From positions 5,012,164-5,076,163 of the forward strand of contig NZ_CP063356.1 in the NCBI RefSeq assembly GCF_001866075.3: a stretch of DNA of 64,000 nucleotides, in the 5' to 3' direction. Within the stretch, counting starts at the first letter, position 1. Each line of letters starts with the position of its first letter. The notes below the pieces were generated by a model. That model did no database searches, was not told the origin of the DNA, and saw only the letters and a list, made by a program, of their open reading frames with translations. The translations under genes and the position numbers were made by a program. This document shows positions 17,871-27,306 of the stretch, piece by piece. The DNA comes from Anaerobacillus isosaccharinicus. Its GTDB lineage: Bacteria; Bacillota; Bacilli; Bacillales; Anaerobacillaceae.

Positions 17871-18960
17871 ATTCTTCCCCCTTTGGGACAGAAACAATTT
17901 TCAAATCATCCCCTAATTGCTTTACTTCTTTTATAGACAGTTGAAGTGCATCTCTTAAATTAGGAAAGCCTATTCCTGAAAAAGAAGTAGGTGCTTCTTT
18001 TCCGCCAATAAGTTTTGGTGCTATATAAGTAATTACTTCATTAATACACCCTGAGCGTAGAAAACTATCATTAACGGCACTTCCACCTTCGACAAACAAT
18101 GAGGTAATCCCATGTTCACCTAAAAGGATTAAAAGCTCATTTATGTTAATTTCTTCACTATCTACATTAATAACTTTAACGCCTAATTGGAGTAGTTCCG
18201 CTTGTTTCGAATCTGATGTCGTCTTGCCTGTTATGATCCAAGTATTTGCTTCACCATCTGTTACCACTTTAGCAGTTAATGGTGTACGAAGTTGATGGTC
18301 TAAAATAATCCTTGTTGGATTTTTCCCACCTACTTTTCTTCTTGTCGTTAAAGCCGGATTGTCAGCTAGAACAGTACCGATGCCAACTAATATCCCATCA
18401 TGTTCGTGGCGCAATTGTTGAACATCTTCCCTCGCCAATTCACCGGTTATCCACTTACTCTCACCTTTAGAAGTGGCAATTTTGCCATCTAGACTAGTAG
18501 CTGTTTTTAACGTAACAAACGGTTTTTTCGTTTTAATATAATGGAAAAAAACTTTATTTAGTTCAAGAGCTTCCTTTTCTAAAACACCAATTTCTACTTC
18601 AATATTCGCTTTTCGAAGTTTTTCAACGCCATTGCCTGCGACTAATGGATTAGGATCAAGACAAGCAATAACTACCCGCTTAAGCTTATTATTAATAATT
18701 AAATCTGCACATGGTGGTGTCTTCCCATGGTGGCTACATGGCTCAAGCGTTACATAAATGGTAGCTCCTTTCGCCTTCTCACCTGCCATTTTAATTGCGT
18801 GGACTTCAGCGTGTTCCGTTCCCGCTTTTAAATGAGCACCCATACCTACAATTTCTCCATTATTAACAACAACAGATCCTACAATTGGATTTGGTGATGT
18901 TTGACCCATTGTTCCTTGAGCCAATTGCAAAGCAAGTTTCATATAGGTTATATCATTCAT
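17851..18960 (-). CDS. ribD: Bifunctional pyrimidine deaminase/reductase RibD
   Basis: An N-terminal zinc deaminase (HAEVHAI, PCSHHGKTPPC) is fused to a C-terminal NADPH reductase (TSLDGKIATSKGESKWITG, VGIGTVLADNPALTTR, LFVEGGSAVNDSFL). Together they carry out the second and third steps of riboflavin synthesis. The 369-aa length is normal. It is the first gene of the operon behind the FMN riboswitch and its terminator. Confidence 0.96.
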   Translation of the reverse strand: MNDITYMKLALQLAQGTMGQTSPNPIVGSVVVNNGEIVGMGAHLKAGTEHAEVHAIKMAGEKAKGATIYVTLEPCSHHGKTPPCADLIINNKLKRVVIACLDPNPLVAGNGVEKLRKANIEVEIGVLEKEALELNKVFFHYIKTKKPFVTLKTATSLDGKIATSKGESKWITGELAREDVQQLRHEHDGILVGIGTVLADNPALTTRRKVGGKNPTRIILDHQLRTPLTAKVVTDGEANTWIITGKTTSDSKQAELLQLGVKVINVDSEEININELLILLGEHGITSLFVEGGSAVNDSFLRSGCINEVITYIAPKLIGGKEAPTSFSGIGFPNLRDALQLSIKEVKQLGDDLKIVSVPKGEEYVYRNY

Positions 18961-18997
18961 TTTTGTTCAAATCCTTTTTAGAAGAAGTTCAAAATAA

Positions 18998-19040
18998 ACT
19001 AAAAAACCCCTAACGATAATTACTATCCTTAGGGGTTAAA
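18998..19040 (-). terminator. Terminator of the FMN riboswitch expression platform
   Basis: Leftward, AACCCCTAA-loop-TTAGGGGTT with a TTTTTTAG tail lies between the aptamer and ribD. This is typical of FMN-dependent premature termination. The 135 nt between it and the aptamer hold no gene. Confidence 0.88.
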
Positions 19041-19177
19041 ATCCATCATTAAATAAACAGGAGAACATACATTTTTAAAATAACAAAAGTTTCCACTAGT
19101 TTCTAGCAGAATCCTAATCATCCCTTATACTCAGAAAGTATAAAAATGTAGATTACACCTATTGCTTATACTAATAA

Positions 19178-19318
19178 TCCTTCTCCCATCCAGACTTTAC
19201 TGTCGGCTTTGGTTTCTCACCAAATCCACCGTTTTACAAAAAATGTAAACCGGGTCACGGGCTTAGAAGTTTAAACTTCATCACCGCCGGTTAGGAATTT
19301 CACCTACCCCGAAGGATA
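19178..19318 (-). promoter_or_regulatory. FMN riboswitch (RFN element)
   Basis: On the minus strand the RFN consensus is nearly complete: CCTTCGGGG, GGTGAAATTCCTAACCGGCG, GTGATGAAG, AGCCCGTGACCCGG, GGATTTGGTGAGAAACCAAA, GCCGACAGTAAAGTCTGGAT and GGGAGAAGGA. It is followed by a terminator and then ribD, so FMN should shut the operon off. Confidence 0.97.
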
Positions 19319-19341
19319 ACTCTTATTCAGTTGTTTTGTTT

Positions 19342-19372
19342 ATTATATCACAAAAGGAAGCACTGTTGTCCA
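19342..19372 (-). promoter_or_regulatory. Promoter of the rib operon
   Basis: Extended -10 TGATATAAT (19350-19342) lies 23 bp upstream of the aptamer. The best -35, TGGACA, sits at a long 19-nt spacing. Confidence 0.6.
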
Positions 19373-19391
19373 GTACTATCTCTCTTTAATA

Positions 19392-19433
19392 GAAAAAGAA
19401 CTTAAACGAGATGTTTTATCTCATTTAAGTCCT
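19392..19433 (-). terminator. Terminator of ppiB
   Basis: GGACTTAAATGAGAT-aaaac-ATCTCGTTTAAGTTC with a TTTTTC tail, 11 bp past the ppiB stop. Confidence 0.85.
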
Positions 19434-19444
19434 CATTGGCTATT

Positions 19445-19879
19445 TTATTCTTCCCATACTTTCACTTCGCTCATTACATCATTAGGGCGAATACGGTCAA
19501 CTACGTCTAATCCTTCAATAACTCGTCCAAATACAGTGTGAACACCATCTAAATGAGGTTGTGGCTCAAAAAGAATAAAGAACTGGCTTCCACCAGTATT
19601 GCGACCGGCATGAGCCATTGAAAGATAACCACGCCCATGTTTATGTGGATTTCCTTCTGTTTCACACTTAATTGTGTAACCTGGGCCACCTGTACCATTT
19701 CCAACTGGACAACCACCTTGAGCTACAAATCCTGGAATTACACGATGAAATGTTAAACCATTATAAAAACCTTCGTTTGCTAACTTTTCAAAGTTTTCCA
19801 CTGTACCTGGAGCTTCCTCAGGGAAGAACTCTATTACAATTTTTTCACCATTTTCAAAAGCAATGCTTCCTTTTTTCAC
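19445..19879 (-). CDS. ppiB: Cyclophilin-type peptidyl-prolyl isomerase PpiB (GTG start)
   Basis: A cytoplasmic prolyl isomerase with the cyclophilin core: [19 protein letters not shown] with catalytic Arg, [17 protein letters not shown] and [13 protein letters not shown] longer frame starts at an ATG at 19912, but GAGGAGG lies 8 nt before a GTG at 19879. That start gives 144 aa beginning KKGSIAF, matching the size of B. subtilis PpiB (143 aa). It is a single gene with its own terminator. Confidence 0.94.
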   Translation of the reverse strand: MKKGSIAFENGEKIVIEFFPEEAPGTVENFEKLANEGFYNGLTFHRVIPGFVAQGGCPVGNGTGGPGYTIKCETEGNPHKHGRGYLSMAHAGRNTGGSQFFILFEPQPHLDGVHTVFGRVIEGLDVVDRIRPNDVMSEVKVWEE

Positions 19880-19996
19880 GTATGTATCCTCCTCAAAATT
19901 AAATGCTTCCATTACTCTTTTAAATAAAAAAGAAGTAACGATCCTGCTTCAAATCATTTTACTACATTTTATAAATAAATTACAAACGATGTAAAT

Positions 19997-20029
19997 AAGA
20001 GATTTCCTATGTTAAGGAAACCTCTCTTG
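19997..20029 (-). terminator. Hairpin after the LysM hydrolase gene
   Basis: AAGAGAGGTTTCCT and AGGAAATCTCTT pair around a 6-nt loop, followed by ATTTA. The T-run is weak but the position, 5 bp past the stop, fits a terminator. Confidence 0.6.
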
Positions 20030-20033
20030 TATT

Positions 20034-20987
20034 TTATGAAATTTTTAATACTTGACCAGGAAAAATAATTTGTGTCTGTAAGTTGTTTAGTTCAATTAAC
20101 TTTTCGACTGTCAATTGATTATTTGTAGCAATTCCCCACAAACTATCACCTGATTTAACAACATAAGTTTTTGAAACTATTACAGTTGGCGCAGTAACAA
20201 CAAGAGATTGTCCTACATGGATGATTGAATTTGATAACGAATTCCAACTCATTAAGTTATCAACTGTTACACCATACTGACGACTAATGCCCCAAAGCGT
20301 GTCACCACTTCTAACTACATGATTTGAGCTCGTGTTCACTTGTGTAACTACTGTTGTTTTCTCTTTAACTATAAGCTTTTGACCAACATGGATAACATCA
20401 CTTGTTAGATTATTCCAATACTTTATTTGATTTACTGTAATTGCAAAATCTCTGGCAATGACTGAAAGACTATCTCCAGAACGAACTGTGTAAACACCTT
20501 CTTGATCTTGTCTAACTGCCTGGACTTGTTGCTCAGGAATAACTCTTCTTGCTGTTACAAAACGTGGGTTCCAATACGAAGAAAATGGGTCTGTAATCGA
20601 AACTCCGCTACTAGAAGCTGAGTGAATCATTTGTCCAGGTTGTATGTATATACCTAAATGATTAATTTGTCCATCATGGTTAGTATCATAAAATACTAAA
20701 TCACCTTTTTGTAACTGAGTACGACTAACCGCTACACCAACTCTAGCTTGATCACGACTTACTCTTGGTAAGCTAATTCCATTTTCAGCGAAGACTTGTG
20801 CCGAAAAAGAAGAGCAGTCAAATCGAGTCGTATCACCTACAGCCGCTCCAAACTGATAAGGTGCACCTATGTACTTCATACCTGTTTGAATAACTGACTC
20901 TTGTAAACTAGTTGTCGTTGCCCTTGCAAAAGCAGAACCTGTAGGAAACATTAAAAATGCAACAATACATGTTATAAGTTTTTTCAT
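20034..20987 (-). CDS. Secreted NlpC/P60 endopeptidase with three C-terminal LysM domains
   Basis: A signal peptide (about 1-22) is followed by the NlpC/P60 domain (about 28-148): GAPYQFGAAVGDTTRFDCSS with catalytic Cys at about 58, and NHLGIYI with catalytic His. Three LysM repeats follow (about 166-207, 223-264, 275-316), each SGDxLxxIA...HVGQ-like, for peptidoglycan binding. It probably cuts D-Glu-mDAP bonds in wall peptides. The domain order is the reverse of LytE/LytF/CwlS, where LysM comes first. It sits between ppiB and lysA, a spot that differs from B. subtilis. Confidence 0.88.
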   Translation of the reverse strand: MKKLITCIVAFLMFPTGSAFARATTTSLQESVIQTGMKYIGAPYQFGAAVGDTTRFDCSSFSAQVFAENGISLPRVSRDQARVGVAVSRTQLQKGDLVFYDTNHDGQINHLGIYIQPGQMIHSASSSGVSITDPFSSYWNPRFVTARRVIPEQQVQAVRQDQEGVYTVRSGDSLSVIARDFAITVNQIKYWNNLTSDVIHVGQKLIVKEKTTVVTQVNTSSNHVVRSGDTLWGISRQYGVTVDNLMSWNSLSNSIIHVGQSLVVTAPTVIVSKTYVVKSGDSLWGIATNNQLTVEKLIELNNLQTQIIFPGQVLKIS

Positions 20988-21122
20988 GCTGAACCTCCAT
21001 CTCGTTGTTAATTCTATCTTAACGAAATGGCTTGCAAACTTTCATTAGGAGATTAATAGACTTTCATCCAACTATTACCTTGACTATTATTTTTAAATAA
21101 TTATTTCATATTAGAAATAAAA

Positions 21123-21155
21123 AAAGTGTATTAGTTTCTATCACTAATACACTTT
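21123..21155 (-). terminator. Terminator of lysA
   Basis: AAAGTGTATTAG-loop-CTAATACACTTT followed by TTTTATTT, 5 bp past the lysA stop. Confidence 0.9.
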
Positions 21156-21159
21156 CATG

Positions 21160-22482
21160 TTATTTTTCTAATGAGTTCCCATTAAGCTGCAGATCTAGCT
21201 GAACGATATCTTTATATGTTTCTCTTTTAACAACTAATGTTGATTGACCATTTTCTACAAATACAACTGCTGGTCTTGGGATTCGGTTATAGTTATTTGC
21301 CATTGAATACCCGTAGGCTCCTGTGCATGAAACCGCTAAAATGTCACCGGCTTTGGCGAATGGTAAAGCAATATCCCAAATTAGCATATCACCACTTTCG
21401 CAACATTTCCCTGCAATAGAGTATGTTTCTTGCTTCGTATCATGACTACGGTTAGCAATCATTGCTTCATACTTTGCTTGATAAAGGGCAGGACGTAAAT
21501 TATCTGTCATTCCCCCATCAACAGATAGGTAATGACGAACTTCTGGAATTTCTTTTTCAGAGCCTACCGTATACAAAGTTGTGCCTGCATCACCTACAAG
21601 AGAACGTCCTGGTTCAATCCAAATTTCAGGAATTTCAATACCAAGCTTTGTTGACTGAGCTTCGACAGCATCTATTGTTGCATCAATATAGTGAGAAACC
21701 GGTAATGGTGTATCACCCTCAATATAGCGGATACCAAATCCACCACCAAGATTTAATACTTGCGGGGTGTACCCCAACTTAGACTTCCACTCTGCTAAAT
21801 ACGAAAAAACTTTTTCAACAGTCATAACAAAACCTGTTGTTTCAAAAATTTGTGAACCAATATGACAATGAAAGCCTAGCATGTCAAATGCTTCTCCATC
21901 ATTTACTTTCAAGATAGCTTCTTCAGCTTGCCCACTAATTAAGTCAAAACCAAATTTAGAATCTTCCTGACCAGTGGAAATATATTCGTGAGTATGTGCT
22001 TCTACTCCTGGTGTAATTCGTAAAAGTACTGAAACTTTCCGTTTATATTTTTTAGCTGCTTCTTTCAAGAGTTCGATTTCCCAGAAGTTATCAACAACGA
22101 AACAGCCAATACCCGCTTCTACAGCCATATCAATTTCAAATGGACTTTTGTTGTTACCATGGAAATGTATTTTCTCTACTGGAAATCCGGCTACTAACGC
22201 TGTATGCAATTCACCACCAGAAACAACATCTAAGCTTAAATCAAGTTCTTTGGCAAGTTGAACCATTGCCACACAACTGAAAGCTTTACTCGCATATGCA
22301 ACCTGCGCTTTTATTCCGCGCTTTTTAAAAGCTTGCACAAAATCGTTGGCCCGCTCCCTAATTAAGGCAACATCATAAACATATAATGGCGTGCCAAATT
22401 GTTCTTTTAAGTCAACTGAATCAACATGACCAATTTCTAAATGGCCTAAGTCATTAACTCTACTCGTTCCGTGTGTATACAT
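21160..22482 (-). CDS. lysA: Diaminopimelate decarboxylase
   Basis: This PLP enzyme makes L-lysine from meso-diaminopimelate. The PLP Lys lies in AYASKAFSC. The glycine loop is LNLGGGFGIRY, and CCESGDML supplies the active-site Cys across the dimer. The 440-aa length is normal. It is monocistronic with its own terminator and is placed after a lysine riboswitch, so lysine should repress it. It lies next to spoVAF, as in B. subtilis. Confidence 0.96.
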   Translation of the reverse strand: MYTHGTSRVNDLGHLEIGHVDSVDLKEQFGTPLYVYDVALIRERANDFVQAFKKRGIKAQVAYASKAFSCVAMVQLAKELDLSLDVVSGGELHTALVAGFPVEKIHFHGNNKSPFEIDMAVEAGIGCFVVDNFWEIELLKEAAKKYKRKVSVLLRITPGVEAHTHEYISTGQEDSKFGFDLISGQAEEAILKVNDGEAFDMLGFHCHIGSQIFETTGFVMTVEKVFSYLAEWKSKLGYTPQVLNLGGGFGIRYIEGDTPLPVSHYIDATIDAVEAQSTKLGIEIPEIWIEPGRSLVGDAGTTLYTVGSEKEIPEVRHYLSVDGGMTDNLRPALYQAKYEAMIANRSHDTKQETYSIAGKCCESGDMLIWDIALPFAKAGDILAVSCTGAYGYSMANNYNRIPRPAVVFVENGQSTLVVKRETYKDIVQLDLQLNGNSLEK

Positions 22483-22592
22483 TCACTGTACTCCTCCCAA
22501 TAATGTGAATGTTGAATTTAAATAGTATACATGTATTAAGCAAATTACTGTACATCTAAAATCCAATATTCAAAATTGTATGATATCTAAAC

Positions 22593-22625
22593 AAAAAAGC
22601 GGTAATGCAAGTTACATTATCCGCC
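22593..22625 (-). terminator. Terminator of the lysine riboswitch
   Basis: GGCGGATAATG-taacttg-CATTACCGC with a TTTTTTG tail lies between the aptamer and lysA. One base bulges. Confidence 0.88.
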
Positions 22626-22649
22626 ATAAAGCTACAGTAACCTCAAGTA

Positions 22650-22818
22650 TTAAAGTAGTCCTCCACTGCAGTGCAGTGACAGTCCGTTATTTATTCAACA
22701 ACGACCCAGCAAAGAATTAAGGGGGGCTAATTCTTAACTTCGGCAAATTGACCTTTCTAACTGCTTCAATGCTTCCCAAGCTCCACAGTTTACTCATTCG
22801 CTTTGCGCCTCTACCTCA
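22650..22818 (-). promoter_or_regulatory. Lysine riboswitch (L box)
   Basis: On the minus strand L-box blocks appear in order: GAGGTAGAGGCGCAAAG, GAATGAGTAAACTG, GAAAGGTCAATTTGCCGAAG, GCTGGGTCGTTGT and GGACTGTCACTGCACTGCAG with TGGAGGACTAC. It is followed by a terminator and lysA. Upstream lies a short CCTCT/AGAGG hairpin (22848-22872). Confidence 0.93.
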
Positions 22819-22887
22819 TTAAAAATGAGGGTTTTTATTCAAAATGTCTCCTCTAACTGATTTAAAAGAGGAAAATGATTACGTAAA

Positions 22888-22916
22888 ACTTTATCATAAA
22901 AACAATATTATCGCAA
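22888..22916 (-). promoter_or_regulatory. Promoter of the lysA leader
   Basis: TTGCGA, a 17-nt spacer and TAAAGT with an upstream TG (extended -10) lie 70 bp before the aptamer and directly after the spoVAF stop. Confidence 0.55.
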
Positions 22917-22920
22917 TAAG

Positions 22921-24420
22921 TTAATTTGCGGATTGTTTCGTTGGATTTTGTGGATTAACAATTTTTGGTCTTTTCTTTTTAATTGGTACTGAAAGCCTGA
23001 AAATAATATCTAAAAAGGCTTTCGGGTAAAACGGTAAAAACGGCCATAGGTAAGGGGTATTCATCGGTCTAATGCTAGCCATAAATAACAGCAATAACGT
23101 ACACCCAATCATAAAGCCCGGTACTTTAAAAATAAATACTGCAAACAAAAGAACTAAACGAGATAACTTTAGCGCAATTCCTAATTCATAACTAGGTGTG
23201 GCAAATGTACCAATGGCACCTAATGCTACATAAAGAATGACTTCAGGAATAAATAAACCAACATTGATCGCAATTTCCCCAATGAGTAAAGCTGCAACTA
23301 ATCCAAGTGCAGTTGCTAATGGGGAAGGTGTATGAATTGCCGCCATCCTCAGAAGTTCAATTCCTATCTCAGCTATGACAATTTGTGCAAATACAGGGAC
23401 ATTGGTCGTTTCATTGGGACCTATAAAGTCTAGAGCTTCCGGTAGTAGAGTAGGTTGCATAACCATTAATAGCCATAACGGTAAAATTAGTAACGCAAAA
23501 ATCATTCCAGAAAAACGTACCCAACGTAAAAATGTTCCAACTAACGGTGCTTGCCTAAATTCTTCAGCATGTTGAACATGATGAAAAAAAGTAGTAGGTA
23601 ATATGATCACACTAGGCGATGTATCAACATAAATAACGACATGGCCCTCTAGTAAGTGTGTTGCAGTCACATCAGGTCGCTCTGTATACCGAACTAGAGG
23701 AAAGGGATTTAACCCTTGTTTGACAATAAATTCTTCAACTACTTTATCAGCCATAGAAATGCCATCAATATTAATTCCTTCAAGTTCTTTTTTTACGTTT
23801 TCAATAAACTCTGGATCAGCAACATCCTTTATGTAGGCAATACAAATATCAGTTTTTGAACGAATACCTACTTGTACAATTTCGTGTCTTAAACGCTCAT
23901 CACGAATTCTTCTTCTAGTTAGTGCCGTGTTTTGGATCAAATTTTCCGTAAAGCCATCTCTAGCACCTCGAACAACTCTTTCAGTATCGGGCTCGTCAGG
24001 TCCTCTGCCTGGGTAACTTCGGACATCTACTAGGATTGCTTCTGTTTCATCTTCAATTAAAATAATTATAAGACCAGCTAATAATTGATCAACTGCTTCA
24101 TCTAATTTTTTTACACGCTCTACTTGAACATGCGTTAAACGATTTTCAATTTGTTCTTTTATTCTTACTTCCTTTTTTTCTGTAGCATCGAGAAACATTA
24201 ATTCTTTTAATACTTCAATAATATAGCCACTGTCACAGAGGCCATTAAGAAAATATATTTGCAGCTCTTTATCTAAAATTGATAGCTTCCTTACACCAAT
24301 ATCAAAGGTAACTCCAATACCTAACTTTTCATTAAGGTACTTTTCATTTTCAACCATTCTCCTGGAAACATCTTGTTTTGCTGCTTCAGTATTATTCTTT
24401 TCCACAATTTCGTTACTCAC
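22921..24420 (-). CDS. spoVAF: Stage V sporulation protein AF (GerA-like)
   Basis: A spore membrane protein related to GerAA-type germinant receptor A subunits. The N-terminal soluble domain (1-290) contains [26 protein letters not shown] and [16 protein letters not shown]. It is followed by five or six membrane segments (about 295-470) and a basic tail. The 499-aa length fits SpoVAF. The GTG start overlaps the spoVAEa stop (GTGA). It is the last gene of the canonical spoVA operon. Confidence 0.93.
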   Translation of the reverse strand: MSNEIVEKNNTEAAKQDVSRRMVENEKYLNEKLGIGVTFDIGVRKLSILDKELQIYFLNGLCDSGYIIEVLKELMFLDATEKKEVRIKEQIENRLTHVQVERVKKLDEAVDQLLAGLIIILIEDETEAILVDVRSYPGRGPDEPDTERVVRGARDGFTENLIQNTALTRRRIRDERLRHEIVQVGIRSKTDICIAYIKDVADPEFIENVKKELEGINIDGISMADKVVEEFIVKQGLNPFPLVRYTERPDVTATHLLEGHVVIYVDTSPSVIILPTTFFHHVQHAEEFRQAPLVGTFLRWVRFSGMIFALLILPLWLLMVMQPTLLPEALDFIGPNETTNVPVFAQIVIAEIGIELLRMAAIHTPSPLATALGLVAALLIGEIAINVGLFIPEVILYVALGAIGTFATPSYELGIALKLSRLVLLFAVFIFKVPGFMIGCTLLLLFMASIRPMNTPYLWPFLPFYPKAFLDIIFRLSVPIKKKRPKIVNPQNPTKQSAN

Positions 24421-24983
24421 AGTTTTTCGCTCCTTTCTAAAATAAGCTCCACCGCTTTTCTTGTAATAGGCGCCCCCTTTCCTACTTCATCTTTCCCAGA
24501 CATTTTACCAATATCCCCAATTCCCACAATAAAAGGAATTGATAACTCATTTAAATTGTAAACTGTATCTCCATTAATTCTTCCTAGCTCTATATCTGGC
24601 AAACCATATTTATCAACCCCGTATTCTGTTAAATGACCATTACGATCGATACTCACATCAACCCTTGTCCACTCAGTATCATGGGTTTTAGAAGCAACAG
24701 CAATTGCTCCAATAACATTTAAATCAGCATGCGTTGCCACATACCGCATCGCTTGTTCCCCTGGGCCTTCCTCTGTAAACCCACAATCATCGAACATAAC
24801 TAAGACTGGATCATGAGGCGTTTTTTTTATTAGTTTTACTAATTGTTCTCCAGTTAAATGGCTCGGGTTTCCCCAAGAACTAGTAATACAACGTCCTCCT
24901 ACTTCTTTTGCGACAAATTCAACAGCAGTTCTGGCGGATTCATCACCATCGGTTATTAATATGACTCTTTTTTTTGTTTTCAT
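24417..24983 (-). CDS. spoVAEA: Stage V sporulation protein AEa
   Basis: A soluble 188-aa protein of the SpoVA operon. The N-terminus has [27 protein letters not shown], and [22 protein letters not shown] resembles the family core. No membrane segment is present. It lies between spoVAEb (4-bp gap) and spoVAF (overlap). The spoVA2mob-type operon lacks this gene. Confidence 0.92.
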   Translation of the reverse strand: MKTKKRVILITDGDESARTAVEFVAKEVGGRCITSSWGNPSHLTGEQLVKLIKKTPHDPVLVMFDDCGFTEEGPGEQAMRYVATHADLNVIGAIAVASKTHDTEWTRVDVSIDRNGHLTEYGVDKYGLPDIELGRINGDTVYNLNELSIPFIVGIGDIGKMSGKDEVGKGAPITRKAVELILERSEKL

Positions 24984-24987
24984 GGTT

Positions 24988-25341
24988 TCATCCTTTCGGT
25001 TTAAAAAATATTGCTACAAAAAAGCCAAACAGTATTGCTGATGAAATACCTGCAGATGTTACTTCAAAAATCCCCATTCCTATCCCTAAAAATCCAGATT
25101 TTTGAGCTTCAGCCATAGCTCCATGAACAAGTGAGTGGCCGAAACTAGTGATGGGCACAATTGCCCCTGCACCGGCAAAGTCAATAAGTCTGTCGTAAAG
25201 ATGGAAGCCATCTAATAGAGCACCAATAACTACTAAGGAACTCATGACATGAGCTGGAGAAAACTTAAAGAAATCTAACATTAGCTGGCCAATCACACAG
25301 ATGAACCCACCCACAGTAAAAGCAACAATATACTCCAACAC
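24988..25341 (-). CDS. spoVAEB: Stage V sporulation protein AEb, canonical copy
   Basis: A membrane protein paralogous to the one at 5316: [46 protein letters not shown] and a KPKG C-terminus. The frame opens at a GTG at 25350. AGGTGG lies 5 nt before another GTG at 25341, which I prefer (117 aa); the difference is three residues. It forms part of the dipicolinate channel. Confidence 0.92.
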   Translation of the reverse strand: MLEYIVAFTVGGFICVIGQLMLDFFKFSPAHVMSSLVVIGALLDGFHLYDRLIDFAGAGAIVPITSFGHSLVHGAMAEAQKSGFLGIGMGIFEVTSAGISSAILFGFFVAIFFKPKG

Positions 25342-25390
25342 GCTCACCACCTAAAAATTTCTTCTTAGAATTACCCACATAACTTAAAGA

Positions 25391-26407
25391 CTACTCAACG
25401 TACTCAAAGGAAACACCATGGGCAATACATGGGATCGATTCTTTTTGTTGTACCATTAACGGATTTAATAATGCGCCTGTTGCTACAACTAAAATTCGCC
25501 GTAACGTCCCGCGCTTCATTTCACTAAACAACTGCCCAAACGTTACAACCGCAGAGCACGCACAACCACTTCCACCTGAGAACACCTCTTGATCTCCACT
25601 AAAAATCAACACTCCACAATCCTGATGAACCTTTGAGATATCAAGGTCCTCCTCTGATAACAAGCTCCTTAATATCGGAGAACCTACTCTCGATAAATCA
25701 CCTGTTACAATAGCGTCATAATCATTAGGTGTTCGTTTTAAATCTTGTAAGTGTATCTTAATCGTATCTGCGGCGGCAGGTGCCATAGCTGCCCCCATAT
25801 TAAAAGGACTTGTAATTCCTAAATCAACAACTTTACCAACTGTCGCTGCTTCTATCCTTATCTTGGATTTTTTTTTACTTATATATGCAGCCCCAGACCC
25901 TGTTACTGTATACATAGCTGTTTTTGGCTTTTGTCCACCAAATTCTGTAGGAAATCGAAACTGACGTTCAGCGGTTGAAAAGTGACTACTAACCGCAGTT
26001 ATTACATCTTCTCCAAACCCACCATCTAATAAAACAGCAGCTAAAGTCACGGCTTCCATAGATGTTGAACATGCATTAAATAAACCGAAGAATGGGATTT
26101 CCTTTTCCCTGGCAACATAACTAGCTGTAATATTTTGATTTAAAAGATCTCCACCTAAGAAAAAGTCAATCTCTTCATTTTTTTTATTTGCTTTTTGAAG
26201 ACAAAGATCTATTGCCTCTGACATAAGCTTTCTTTCAGCCAACTCCCAAGTGGCTTCACCACAATACAATTCATCATAAGCTTTATCAAACGTTTCTTTC
26301 AGTGGCCCCGCCCCTTCTTTAGGCCCAACAATTGTCGCAGTACTATTAATAAAAATATCATTTTTGAAAATTAATGTTTGCTTGCCCACCTCTTTGCCCC
26401 CAGTCAA
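25391..26407 (-). CDS. spoVAD: Stage V sporulation protein AD, canonical copy
   Basis: A dipicolinate-binding thiolase-fold protein, full length at 338 aa: FNACSTSMEAVTLAAVLLDGG, the FRFPTEFGGQKPKTA stretch, NMGAAMAPAAADTIK and GGSGCACSAVVTFG. The start is uncertain. A TTG at 26407 overlaps the spoVAC stop but has no Shine-Dalgarno; a GTG six codons later (GKQTLIF) follows GGGGGCAAAGAG and fits the B. subtilis N-terminus. Confidence 0.93.
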   Translation of the reverse strand: MTGGKEVGKQTLIFKNDIFINSTATIVGPKEGAGPLKETFDKAYDELYCGEATWELAERKLMSEAIDLCLQKANKKNEEIDFFLGGDLLNQNITASYVAREKEIPFFGLFNACSTSMEAVTLAAVLLDGGFGEDVITAVSSHFSTAERQFRFPTEFGGQKPKTAMYTVTGSGAAYISKKKSKIRIEAATVGKVVDLGITSPFNMGAAMAPAAADTIKIHLQDLKRTPNDYDAIVTGDLSRVGSPILRSLLSEEDLDISKVHQDCGVLIFSGDQEVFSGGSGCACSAVVTFGQLFSEMKRGTLRRILVVATGALLNPLMVQQKESIPCIAHGVSFEYVE

Positions 26408-26871
26408 GATATTAGCGTTTGTACAAGTAGACGAATCATGCTTACGATATAAGCTGAAACAACGCCAAATACAATAACAGCACCGGCTATTTTAAACATG
26501 TTTCCAGCAATCCCTAGAACCACACCTTCACTTTTATGTTCTAATGCACTACTTGCAATTGCATTTGAAAACCCCGCAACAGTACCAAGCGAGCCAGCAC
26601 CTGCAAATTGTCCAATTTTATCGTATACACCAAATGCTGTTAGTAGTGCAGCGATAAAAATTAATGTGCCAATCATGGCACTAGCGACTGTTTTTTCTGT
26701 TAGATCTAAATAATAGATATAAAAATTGGCTAAACCTTGTCCAATAGCACATATCAATCCCCCAACAAGAAATGCTTTTATACAATTTTTTATATACTGT
26801 GGCTTTGGTTGAAAAGGTTCGATCACTTTTTTATATTTTTTTTTATTTTTTTCTAATTGTTTTTGATCCAT
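26404..26871 (-). CDS. spoVAC: Stage V sporulation protein AC, canonical copy
   Basis: A 155-aa membrane protein with a lysine-rich head (LEKNKKKYKKVIEP), then IKAFLVGGLICAIGQ, GVYDKIGQFAGAGS and GIAGNMFKIAGAVIVFG. It parallels the copy at 6679. AAGGGATAACT precedes the ATG. It is placed fourth from the promoter, after spoVAA and spoVAB. Confidence 0.94.
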   Translation of the reverse strand: MDQKQLEKNKKKYKKVIEPFQPKPQYIKNCIKAFLVGGLICAIGQGLANFYIYYLDLTEKTVASAMIGTLIFIAALLTAFGVYDKIGQFAGAGSLGTVAGFSNAIASSALEHKSEGVVLGIAGNMFKIAGAVIVFGVVSAYIVSMIRLLVQTLIS

Positions 26872-26883
26872 AGTTATCCCTTC

Positions 26884-27306
26884 TTATCTATCTACGAAAT
26901 ATATCCAATGAAACAATGAGCCAAAAATCTTCCCAAGAACAATCGCCATAAATAAATAAATAATTTTCTCTACTACACCGACACGCTTTGCAAGTATCGG
27001 AAATACATTTAATACTTCAGTTAATGCAGCCGCTAACATTCCAACAAAAGCACCTGAGAAAAGCCCAATTATGATAAGTGAGAATTTAGGTAGATCAAAA
27101 AGCGGTTCACTTAAGCTAAACCATGATCCTGTAATTGCCCCAGCAACTACTCCCCACTCATAGTGCTTAATATAATTTTTGGTTTTCGTTAATTGGGTAA
27201 GTCTTGGTACAATCCCTAATACAGTTAAAAAGGCAACAAGCCCACTTCCTACCGCTAATCCTCCGCCTAAACCAATGACCATAACAATAAGATAGTTAAC
27301 GATCAT
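26884..27306 (-). CDS. spoVAB: Stage V sporulation protein AB
   Basis: A four-helix membrane protein (140 aa), GLGGGLAVGSGLVAFLTVLGIVPRL with a GAITGSWFSL core, restricted to canonical spoVA operons. The ATG at 27306 lies within the last codons of spoVAA (11-bp overlap) with GAAAAGAAG upstream; a frame open to 27348 would overlap further. Confidence 0.92.
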   Translation of the reverse strand: MIVNYLIVMVIGLGGGLAVGSGLVAFLTVLGIVPRLTQLTKTKNYIKHYEWGVVAGAITGSWFSLSEPLFDLPKFSLIIIGLFSGAFVGMLAAALTEVLNVFPILAKRVGVVEKIIYLFMAIVLGKIFGSLFHWIYFVDR

